From positions 1 to 64,000 of the forward strand of contig CAVZYJ010000003.1 of the NCBI GenBank assembly GCA_963779485.1: a stretch of 64,000 nt of DNA. Direction: 5' to 3'. Shown piece after piece: positions 8,348 through 14,961 of the stretch; within the stretch, counting starts at the first letter, position 1, and every line of letters begins with the position of its first letter. Below the pieces are notes generated by a model that was not told where the DNA came from, ran no database searches, and worked only from the letters and a program-made list of their open reading frames with translations. A program made the position numbers and the translations under genes. This DNA is from CAVVJA01 sp963779485 (GTDB lineage Bacteria; Actinomycetota; Actinomycetes; Mycobacteriales; Jatrophihabitantaceae).

Positions 8348-9010
8348 TCGTCGTGCAGCTCTTCCAGTTACATGAAACCAAGGCATCGAGGTAGGCCGCG
8401 TCCGAGGGTCGGTTGAGCGAATCGTTTCCCGTCCGTTGTTCGGTGACATCGTGCCTATAGGCGCCCCTAGACACCACGATCCTTTCGGCGCGTCCAGACC
8501 GTTGCAGTGCGGGGGTCGCAGCCGGGCTGCAGCTGACGGGCGCGCAGAACTGGAAAGGCTCGCCCCCAGCTATACCGCACCCGGATCACACGGGTCGTTC
8601 GGGTTCTCGTGCGGTCGAGTGCGTCCAGGGCGGAGTCGTCGTGGTCGATGGTCCGGCTAGGTTCGGGCCGTCGTTGGGCCGAGGCCGGCAGACCAGGCGC
8701 GGCCCTACGCAGGCCCGATCTCGCCCGAGGCGTGCGCGGGGATCGCAGGTCCTGCCGACCTGGGAGAGAACGTCGCGGGCGTCCAAGGCGACTCGCTCGT
8801 CGTCTCCCGGCTCCGCAGGCGGCGTAGATGCCACCAGCAGGGTCGGGTCGGCTCGCGCAGTGTTCGATCAGAACGTTTCCGGCATGATGAAGGGGCTTGA
8901 CTCGCGATGGCAGAGGCAGAGTGTTTCATCAGCGCGTGCCATCAACTAACGCCATCGCGCTTCGGGCCCGCCTTGCCGAGGCAGGTGCCCGGTCCGACAA
9001 CGCCGGGATG
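8348..9010. other. Gene-free stretch before the second attachment scar
   Basis: I see no supportable gene. A 9-bp inverted repeat (CGCGATGGC at 8903-8911 with its complement at 8951-8959) spans 39 nt. Minus-strand open frames at 8586-8834 and 8705-8929 are high-GC overlaps without recognisable motifs. Confidence 0.4.
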
Positions 9011-9032
9011 CGTGCAATGGCCGTGCAACACC
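9011..9032 (+). repeat. GTGCAAC repeat cluster II (direct pair)
   Basis: CGTGCAAT and CCGTGCAACACC stand in the same register as the direct pairs of the clusters at 696 and 14390, differing only in the spacer between them. The inverted partner pair found elsewhere is absent; instead the tRNA-Val 3' scar lies about 100 bp downstream. This is what a recombined attachment site would look like. Confidence 0.55.
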
Positions 9033-9132
9033 AGGACCGCATGCAACCGTCGCAGCCAACGTGACCAACCTCCAGGATGCCGGTGGCCAGCGGCGTCGCG
9101 AGCAACCAACGTGGCCAACGCTCGACGGAAAA

Positions 9133-9178
9133 CGTTGACACGGTAGGGGTCACTAGTTCAAACCCAGTATCGCCCACT
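9133..9178 (+). other. Second 3' half of tRNA-Val(GAC), attachment-site scar
   Basis: Anticodon loop TTGACAC at 9135-9141, then CGGTAGGGGTC, a T arm around TTCAAAC and acceptor strand ATCGCCC. It differs from the copy at 458-503 at several T-stem positions but keeps the same architecture, and again no 5' half lies upstream. The antisense frame beginning MGDTGFELVTPTVST is the familiar artefact of such scars. The following bases (9183-9246) contain TGATCTTGAT and its complement 45 nt apart, a weak terminator-like hairpin. Confidence 0.75.
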
Positions 9179-9264
9179 TAAGTGATCTTGATAGAGGTCC
9201 CGTATTTCCTGGCCTGTACGCACCTGACCGGAAACACATCAAGATCGATTGCCCTCAGAGTGCC

Positions 9265-9480
9265 CTAGTGGACGCGGAGAGCGATCCACGGTCCAGGCTC
9301 GCCCGCGGCGTTACGGGGCCGGACGAACATGCCGCCCTGCTCCCGGTAGGCGGGTTCGGCGGCGAGTTTGGACGCAAACGGCGGCGAGGAAGGTCTCAAA
9401 CTCCGCGGGGGTGAACTCGACCACCGCGTAACCGACCTGGCCGTCCCCGGTGAGGCACGACGACCGTAGCGCGACCAGGC
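9265..9480 (-). pseudogene. Small conserved-type protein with frameshift
   Basis: The minus strand carries GDGQVGYAVVEFTPAEFETF in one frame and KLAAEPAYREQGGMFVRPRN plus AAGEPGPWIALRVH in another. Joined, they would make a protein of about 65-70 residues with uniform codon use. I do not recognise the family. A single shift near 9365-9380 separates the parts. Confidence 0.4.
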
Positions 9481-9676
9481 CGCGCTCCCCGGCTTGCGCG
9501 GCACTGGCTCATAGCCTGCCCTTGCCTCGGCTCGGAGTTGACGATGAGCCGTATTGGGGCCCGACACCGAGATCCAATCCCGTATCACGAGATCGTGGCC
9601 CATCGGGCGGTCGCCGTAGGGTTGATCTCATGAGCAAACCGATCACGATCGAGCGCCGTCATGGTGCGACGTTGTG

Positions 9677-11086
9677 ATGCGCGTCGACGAACTCCGATCG
9701 CTCAGCCTGTTCGATGGTCTCAATGACGATCAGCTCGCCGAGCTGATCGAAGACGGTGCTGAGGTTCGAGTCGAGCCCGGTGTCGAACTGTTCCGAGAAG
9801 GGGAGCAGGCGGACTTCTGGTGGGTGCTTCTCGACGGCGCTATCGAGCTGGTGCGGCGCATCGACCGGGAGGACACCGTCGTCGCGCGGATGGATGTGCC
9901 CGGACGCTGGGCAGGCGGATTCCGGGCGTGGGATGAGCAGGGCGTGTACCTCGCGACGGGACGTGGAGTCATCCCCGGGCGGGCGCTCCGGGTGCCGGCG
10001 GGAGTACTCCGTGAGCGGTCCAACGACTGGTTCCCGTTCGCCGCGCATCTGGTCGAGGGGCTCTACCACACCGCGCGCTTGATCGAGTCAACGGCGCGAC
10101 AGCGCGAATCTCTCGTCACACTTGGCACGCTTGCGGCCGGTCTCGCGCACGAGCTCAACAATCCCGCCTCAGCTGCGACCCGGGCCGCCGACGGACTCGA
10201 AGCCGCATCTCAGACGTTGCTCGCCTCCGCCGAGCGGTTGATTCGCGACGGCATTCCCGCTGAACGGTTCGCGGCCCTCGAGGCGCTGCGCCGCGAGATC
10301 GAGCAGCGGACGGCGGCCCATGATCCGATCAAGCTAGCGGATCAGGAGGACGCCTTGTCGTCGTGGCTTGTCGGGCACGGCGTAGCGAGGGAGTGGGCCA
10401 TCGCCCCGTCGCTCGCCGCCGCCGGGGTCGATGTCGCCTGGTGTGAGAGGGCAGCGACCGTATTGACGGAGTCTGCGCTCGAGCCAGGCCTGGAATGGGT
10501 GGCCAGTGCGGTGTCCGTTGCCTCGCTGCTTTCAGAAGTCAAGGTGTCGACCCGGCGCGTTTCTGAGCTTGTGGCCGCGCTCAGGTCCTATTCGCAGATG
10601 GACCGTGCGTCGATTCAACTGGTCGATATCAGGGATGGCATCGAGAGCACGTTGGCGGTGCTCGGGCACAGGCTCACGGACGGTATCTCGGTACTGCGCG
10701 ACTATGGCACCGACGTCCCCCGGATCGAGGCCTACGCCGGCGAGCTCAACCAGGTATGGACAAAGGTCATCGAGAACGCCCTGGATGCGATGGACGATGC
10801 CGGTGCTGGAACGCTTCGCATACGGACACGAGCGGACGGAGCGGACATCGTCGTCGAGATCAGCGACACGGGAGTCGGCATGTCACCTACAGTCACGACC
10901 CGCGCCTTCGATGCGTTCTACACAACGAAGGAGGTCGGAAAGGGCACCGGGCTCGGCCTCGACATCGCTCGACGGATTGTGGAGAGGCGACACGGCGGCA
11001 CGATCTCTATCGATTCCCGGCCCGGCGAGACTGTGCTGCGGATTCGGATACCAGTCGCGCAGGTGCCCCCCAGTAAGGCTGGCTGA
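9677..11086 (+). CDS. Soluble sensor histidine kinase with N-terminal cyclic-nucleotide-binding domain
   Basis: About 469 residues without a membrane segment. Residues 3-125 form a cNMP-binding beta-roll (LSLFDGLNDDQLAEL, FREGEQADFWWVLLDG). The dimerisation helix carries the H box LAAGLAHELNNPASAATRAA; the catalytic domain has the N box VIENALDAMDDAG, the G1 box SDTGVGM, the F box FDAFYTTKEVGKG and the G2 box TGLGLDIARRIVERRHGG. It should autophosphorylate in response to a small ligand; no response regulator is adjacent. The start is ATG 9677, with GTG 9674 possible. A 15-codon frame at 9630-9677 (MSKPITIERRHGATL) overlaps the start. The hemerythrin gene follows by 50 bp. Confidence 0.88.
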   Translation: MRVDELRSLSLFDGLNDDQLAELIEDGAEVRVEPGVELFREGEQADFWWVLLDGAIELVRRIDREDTVVARMDVPGRWAGGFRAWDEQGVYLATGRGVIPGRALRVPAGVLRERSNDWFPFAAHLVEGLYHTARLIESTARQRESLVTLGTLAAGLAHELNNPASAATRAADGLEAASQTLLASAERLIRDGIPAERFAALEALRREIEQRTAAHDPIKLADQEDALSSWLVGHGVAREWAIAPSLAAAGVDVAWCERAATVLTESALEPGLEWVASAVSVASLLSEVKVSTRRVSELVAALRSYSQMDRASIQLVDIRDGIESTLAVLGHRLTDGISVLRDYGTDVPRIEAYAGELNQVWTKVIENALDAMDDAGAGTLRIRTRADGADIVVEISDTGVGMSPTVTTRAFDAFYTTKEVGKGTGLGLDIARRIVERRHGGTISIDSRPGETVLRIRIPVAQVPPSKAG

Positions 11087-11136
11087 TTCGCCGCGTGCAG
11101 TCGGATCCGCTTGACGTGCTCACGTAAGGTGCGGAC

Positions 11137-11775
11137 ATGGCACAGATGAGCATGAATCGAGTCATTCACAGCGCCCTTCGGCGTGATCTCGCGCGATTCG
11201 ACACGGCTCTTGGGCTATTCGTCGAGGGCGATTCGCGGCGGGCCGAGCAACTGTGGACAGCTTGGGAGAACTTCGACGATCAGCTCACGACCCACCACGT
11301 CGACGAGCACAACATCGTATGGCCGACGCTCCGACAGCTCGGCATGAAGGAAGACCTGATCACGCAGTGGGATCACGAGCACGAGCAGCTCGCGGAGGGG
11401 TTGCGCACCACGGGTGATGCGATGCGGGAGTTGCGCCGCTCACCCAGTGCGGCGAATGCCATGTCCGCGAGTGACGCGCTGGCGAAACTCAGCGAGGTGG
11501 CAAGTAAGCACCTCGACCACGAAGAAGCCGACCTCGAGCCGTTCTACCTCGCCCGGAAGGACACTCCGGAGATCAAGGCGATGAATCGGAAGTTCTCCCG
11601 GGTGAAGCCGCCGGTCGCGGGCACATTCTTCGCGTGGTTGCAGGATGGGGCGACTGCCGATGACCTGACCGGTCTGAAGCAGACCGTCCCACCACCGGTC
11701 GTGGCAGTCCTGACCACCCTGTTCGGGCGGTCGTACCGTCGAACGATCGCGCCGGTGTGGGCTGCCTATGGGTGA
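11137..11775 (+). CDS. Hemerythrin HHE-domain protein
   Basis: 212 residues. The His/Glu ligands of a non-haem di-iron centre can be seen in order: VIHSALRRDLARFD, TTHHVDEHNIVWPTL, WDHEHEQLAEGL and KHLDHEEADLEPFYLARK. Such proteins bind O2, NO or peroxide at a four-helix bundle in the cytoplasm. It lies 50 bp after the cNMP-domain histidine kinase on the same strand, so co-transcription and a shared redox-sensing role are plausible, though not demonstrated. Confidence 0.87.
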   Translation: MAQMSMNRVIHSALRRDLARFDTALGLFVEGDSRRAEQLWTAWENFDDQLTTHHVDEHNIVWPTLRQLGMKEDLITQWDHEHEQLAEGLRTTGDAMRELRRSPSAANAMSASDALAKLSEVASKHLDHEEADLEPFYLARKDTPEIKAMNRKFSRVKPPVAGTFFAWLQDGATADDLTGLKQTVPPPVVAVLTTLFGRSYRRTIAPVWAAYG

Positions 11776-11824
11776 GCCTGTCGGTCCTATCCGTGAGAAC
11801 CTATGAGTCCTCGTGATCTTCGAC

Positions 11825-12079
11825 TTATTTGCTCCTGACAACCGTAAGTCCAAGATCATCAGCGTAGGTTGACGGCGAACGGGGTTGGCCGATCTCAATC
11901 CGGAAGTCATCAAAGCCACGAACCCCTCGTGGTTGCAAGGTGATCGCGGTAAGTCGATCGCCGAGACTGGTCTCGCGGCCCGTGAGGATGTCCTTCGCGA
12001 ACCACGCCGATGCCTTGTACTCAAGGAGCGTTCCGCCGCCACCAGTCGCGAAGGGGTCGGATGAGGTCGACTGCGCCAC
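11825..12079 (-). pseudogene. N-terminal fragment resembling the nuclease domain of large defence NTPases
   Basis: The 84-residue frame reads MAQSTSSDPFATGGGGTLLE, then YKASAWFAKDILTGRETSLG and GVRGFDDFRIEIG before stopping. The GGGG..E...A...LA..L pattern and the RG(F/Y).DD...E motif resemble the N-terminal dsDNA-nuclease-like domain found at the front of large NTPase and Cap4-related anti-phage proteins. Those proteins run to many hundreds of residues; here the family pattern ends after ~65 residues. It is either a remnant of a defence gene or a short paralogue. The assignment is by pattern only. Confidence 0.35.
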
Positions 12080-12257
12080 GACTAATCACTACCAAACTAA
12101 GAGCCGCCAGCCAACGCTTGGATATTCTCAAATAACGGATCGCGAAACCCCTGTCGGCACGGTTGTGCTGCCTCTCCCGGTAACTCTCTCCTGACGGATC
12201 GTGCAGGCGCAACGGCTCAGCCATCTCTTGGGGTCCGCCATGTCAGGCCCGCTGATC

Positions 12258-12318
12258 GTCTGCCATTAGCCGAGCACGCCAGCTGCGACCGGGAGGGTGG
12301 CGTGGACGAGCGCGACCA
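12258..12318 (-). pseudogene. Fragment duplicate of the 65-aa element gene, with stop codon
   Basis: This stretch matches 13321-13380, which encodes VALVHATLAVAAGVLGEWQT at the end of the 65-aa protein. In this copy the codon before WQT is a stop (TAA on the minus strand) and nothing upstream of the match survives. The flanking TGTCAGGCC is also shared with 13259-13267, so the duplication included 3' untranslated DNA. Confidence 0.5.
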
Positions 12319-12334
12319 CCACGCCGCCGGCCGT

Positions 12335-12553
12335 TTAGCTCTCGTCCCGTGGAAAGCTCACGAACCACGAGTACGGCCTGCGGGGCAGCGTCGTCTCGGC
12401 ACCGTCGACCCATGCGCGGAACGTGCCGTCGATGCTCGCGACGTGGACCGGGGTGTCGTGCTCGACGAGTAGTTGACAGCGTTGCCTGGCTGGGCCGCCG
12501 CGGTCTGGGCAGCGGTAGCGGTCGAGCAACTCGGGGCCGACCGGGCTCGTCAT
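12335..12553 (-). CDS. Hypothetical small protein of the integrated element
   Basis: 72 residues, MTSPVGPELLDRYRCPDRGG to WFVSFPRDES. I recognise no family. It contains two Cys residues (C15, C26) in an otherwise charged and aromatic sequence. It is third of the small genes downstream of the integrase, separated from the 76-aa gene by a strong terminator, so it would need its own promoter. Real coding status is likely but unproven. Confidence 0.45.
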   Translation of the reverse strand: MTSPVGPELLDRYRCPDRGGPARQRCQLLVEHDTPVHVASIDGTFRAWVDGAETTLPRRPYSWFVSFPRDES

Positions 12554-12712
12554 GCATGCATCATCGCTCGGGCGTCCGACAGTGGCGGGCCGCGAACAGA
12601 CACGACGGTTGGTCTGGCGTGTCGCCTGCGGCGTGGGTCAGACTGTCCGGCGCGGCCCGGTTCTCGGCAGCGCGGAGCCGGTCACGGGGGGCCGACCAAG
12701 ACGTCCGCGACG

Positions 12713-12753
12713 TAGAGACGCCCTGCCAGTTCTTCTCGGGCAGGGCGTCTCTA
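12713..12753 (-). terminator. Strong hairpin between two small element genes
   Basis: A perfect 15-bp stem (12713-12727 pairs with 12739-12753) encloses an 11-nt loop. It lies just downstream of the stop of the 76-aa gene on the minus strand, where a terminator is expected. No long T run follows, so it may act as an intrinsic terminator of the GC-rich kind or as a messenger stabiliser. Confidence 0.7.
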
Positions 12754-12769
12754 CTGGCGTCGCGTGCCG

Positions 12770-13000
12770 TCAACGCTCCGTGTCGAGAGCCGCGCAGAAG
12801 GCCGCAGCCGCTGCGTGCTCAGCCTCACCCAGCTGCGTCAGCTTCTCGCATGCCTCGCGGGTCAGCCGTTCCACACTGTCGGGTCGCGGGACTGTCGGCA
12901 GCCAAGCTCCCCCGACGTACGGGGCGGCTTCGTCGTCGTAGGCCCGCTTGGCGTCCCGCCATGCGTCCTGTGCCGCGATGATCTCCTCACGTGTGGCCAT
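12770..13000 (-). CDS. Conserved 76-aa element protein, copy A
   Basis: ATG 13000 is preceded by GGAGGGG. The protein begins MATREEIIAAQDAWRDAKRA, continues DDEAAPYVGGAWLPTVP and ends in an alanine-rich helix (EHAAAAAFCAAL). It is a clear paralogue of the 75-aa protein at 30051-30278, with about two thirds of residues identical. I know no function. Composition suggests two or three amphipathic helices and a cytoplasmic location. Both copies lie within a few kilobases of a tyrosine integrase or its remnant, so it probably travels with a family of integrative elements. Confidence 0.7.
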   Translation of the reverse strand: MATREEIIAAQDAWRDAKRAYDDEAAPYVGGAWLPTVPRPDSVERLTREACEKLTQLGEAEHAAAAAFCAALDTER

Positions 13001-13213
13001 GCTGCCCCTCCCGTGGCTCGTCTATGCGTCAGACTTGCGGCGCGCTCGTCCCGGCATCCCTCCCGCTAAGGCGGGCCGCCCGGCATCTCGGAGGGATGGC
13101 GCCGGCCGGACACCGCCCGGCGCGTCCACCCTGGTGAGTACGCGCCGAGCGGTGTCCGAACCAATGTCTACCCTCGCGGTCTGCTGCTCTAACGGGTCTA
13201 GTCAGACAGCAGA

Positions 13214-13250
13214 GCGTCCCGCCACCCGATGCCGGGGGTGAGCGGGACGC
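13214..13250 (-). terminator. Hairpin downstream of the 65-aa gene
   Basis: GCGTCCCGC at 13214-13222 pairs with GCGGGACGC at 13242-13250, and the loop contains further C/G pairing. It lies 45 bp past the minus-strand stop of the 65-aa gene. On the plus strand it is followed by GCTTGTTTCT, so direction is ambiguous. Confidence 0.45.
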
Positions 13251-13295
13251 GCTTGTTTCTGTCAGGCCGGGTACGTCTCAGCTTGCGGGCGGCTC

Positions 13296-13493
13296 CTAGT
13301 GGGTCTCCAGGTCGGCGACGGTCTGCCATTCGCCGAGCACGCCCGCGGCAACGGCGAGGGTGGCGTGGACGAGCGCGACCTGCACGTGGCGGTGTCGCTC
13401 GGCGCTCCGCTTGACGAGTGGCAGGGCGGCGAGGATCCGTTCGGCGTCGGCGAAGTGCTCGCCCGCCGTGGCATTGGGTGGTTGGGTGGTCAT
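13296..13493 (-). CDS. Hypothetical 65-aa element protein
   Basis: ATG 13493 follows GGGAGAGATGACCCG, a good ribosome site. The sequence runs MTTQPPNATAGEHFADAERI, then SAERHRHVQVALVHATLAVA and GVLGEWQTVADLETH. It is rich in Ala and His and probably helical. No family is recognised. It follows the integrase by 111 bp on the same strand, and a degenerate copy of its 3' end lies at 12258-12318. Confidence 0.6.
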   Translation of the reverse strand: MTTQPPNATAGEHFADAERILAALPLVKRSAERHRHVQVALVHATLAVAAGVLGEWQTVADLETH

Positions 13494-13604
13494 CGGGTCA
13501 TCTCTCCCTGTGTAGGCAGGTGGGGTGGTCAAGGCCCGGTCGTCCTGTTCGCGCACGCGGCCGGGCCGCCTTCCGTCTCTAGACATCCTTCCGCAGGTCG
13601 GGGG

Positions 13605-14285
13605 TCATTTCGATCGGGTCCGGCGCCGCATCGGGACGACGTTCTCCCGGCCGACGTTCATCGATTGCACCAGGGCGCGGGCGTCTTCGGGGTCCGGGTG
13701 CTGGTAGCGGTGGGAGACGGCCAGTGTGGTGTGCCCGGACCAGCGCATCAGTTCGGCGGGTGTGACGCCGGGCAGCGCGGCGTAGGCGGTGATGCCGGTG
13801 TGGCGCAGGTCGTGGAATTTCAGGTCGGGGCGCCCGGCGGCCTCCCGGGCTGGGTAGAACGCGTCGTAGAACGTGGCCGGGCGCAGGTACCCGCCGAGCA
13901 CTCCGGGAAAAACGAGGGAGTCCAGGTCGGGGCAGTACTTCTCGAGGTGCTCGCGCAGCGGTTCGACCAGCCCAGCGTGAAACGCGACCTCGCGGGTGCC
14001 GGCCGCGCTTTTCGGGTCGCCGACGATCTGCTTGCCGTCGGCGACCACAACGGCCTGGTCGATGTGCAGGACCGCACGGTCCAAGTCGATGTCGCGGCGG
14101 CGCAGCGCGGCCAGCTCGCCGAGACGCAACGTGGCCCAGGCGCCTAGCAGGATCATCGGCGCGTATCGGTCGGGCATATTGGCGGCGATCGTGTCGACCT
14201 CGGCCGGTGTCGCGATCTTCACCTTCTTGACAATTTTCGCGGAGCCTCCGGCGCGGATGGTGCAGGGGTTAGGTGCTGTGCTCAC
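13605..14285 (-). CDS. Tyrosine integrase catalytic domain, N-terminally truncated
   Basis: The 226-residue product contains the catalytic domain of a phage-type tyrosine recombinase. Arg54 is in ATLRLGELAALRRRD, His158 and Arg161 in KFHDLRHTGITAYAALPG, His185 in RWSGHTTLAVSHRYQH and nucleophile Tyr194 in HRYQH. Normal actinobacterial integrases have ~380-400 residues. Here the arm-binding and SAM-like core-binding domains are missing, and upstream DNA in this frame is unrelated. It is therefore probably unable to integrate by itself. The GTGCAAC repeats at 14390-14544 lie immediately upstream, as attachment arms do. Confidence 0.85.
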   Translation of the reverse strand: MSTAPNPCTIRAGGSAKIVKKVKIATPAEVDTIAANMPDRYAPMILLGAWATLRLGELAALRRRDIDLDRAVLHIDQAVVVADGKQIVGDPKSAAGTREVAFHAGLVEPLREHLEKYCPDLDSLVFPGVLGGYLRPATFYDAFYPAREAAGRPDLKFHDLRHTGITAYAALPGVTPAELMRWSGHTTLAVSHRYQHPDPEDARALVQSMNVGRENVVPMRRRTRSK

Positions 14286-14389
14286 GGCTGGTCGTGATCC
14301 TTAGCGGGGCGCCGGATCGCCTAGACTTCAGGGCATCCGGGCTCCGAATGGGCCGACGATAGATCGGCCAACTTGGCCAATGTCGCCCG

Positions 14390-14544
14390 CGTGCAACAAA
14401 CGTGCAACACCAGCTCGAGCGCCTGCCGATTCTCGATTGCCGTGTAGGCCGGCCGATGTCGACGGTGTCGGTCGCGTAGGGTGGTTTCGCCAGGTCGCCC
14501 TGATCGGTGTCGGCGACGACATGGTGTTGCACGTCGGTTGCACC
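14390..14544. repeat. GTGCAAC repeat cluster III upstream of the integrase
   Basis: A direct pair of CGTGCAACA at 14390-14411 and an inverted pair at 14523-14544, 111 bp apart, reproduce cluster I at 696-851. Paired, oppositely oriented short sites flanking ~110 bp resemble an attP with two arms, although the tRNA-Val core is not visible between them. A 12-bp match to the tRNA scar (ACGGTAGGGGTC) lies at 14634-14645. Confidence 0.6.
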
Positions 14545-14961
14545 TGAGGTCAGAGTCGACTGTTCGGGTATCCGACGTGCCCGCGAATGCTGGGGGAGAA
14601 GTGCTCGCACGACTCGTTGAGCATTACCTGGAAACGGTAGGGGTCGTCGATGCTTGGGTCGTCGGCCTGGCCGAAGCAGATCGCCGAATATCGCGTAAGA
14701 TCATTTTATGAGTGTGGTTCTTGTGTTTGTCGTTATGTGCGTCAGACCCGGAATGCTCCACTGGTGCCGATGTGTAGATTGATGATCAACATGGGCTCAT
14801 GCCGAGAAAGGGATGGATCGACCACAGCGCCGGACACATGTTGCACATCAACATGCGTAACAACCCAAACTGCTACGTCGAATGGGGATGGCACGTTGCG
14901 CCCAGACTATGCGTCCGCGGGCCCGGCATCCTCCAGGTCCAGCGAATGGTCATCGATCCGG
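14545..14961. other. Element boundary region without a supportable gene
   Basis: It begins with sequence shared with 852-940 and includes the short tRNA-like match at 14634-14645. After about 14690 the base composition becomes noticeably more AT-rich, which may mark foreign DNA. A frame at 14799-15047 (MPRKGWIDHSAGHMLHINMR) resembles nothing I know and overlaps the next gene antisense. Confidence 0.35.

Noticed and set aside
8929..9177. Minus frame beginning MGDTGFELVTPTVST
   Set aside because: This is the antisense translation of the tRNA-Val scar, a well-known annotation artefact.
12243..12557. 104-residue minus frame over the 72-aa gene
   Set aside because: Proline/arginine composition, and it includes the degenerate duplicate of another gene; the 72-aa frame is more plausible.
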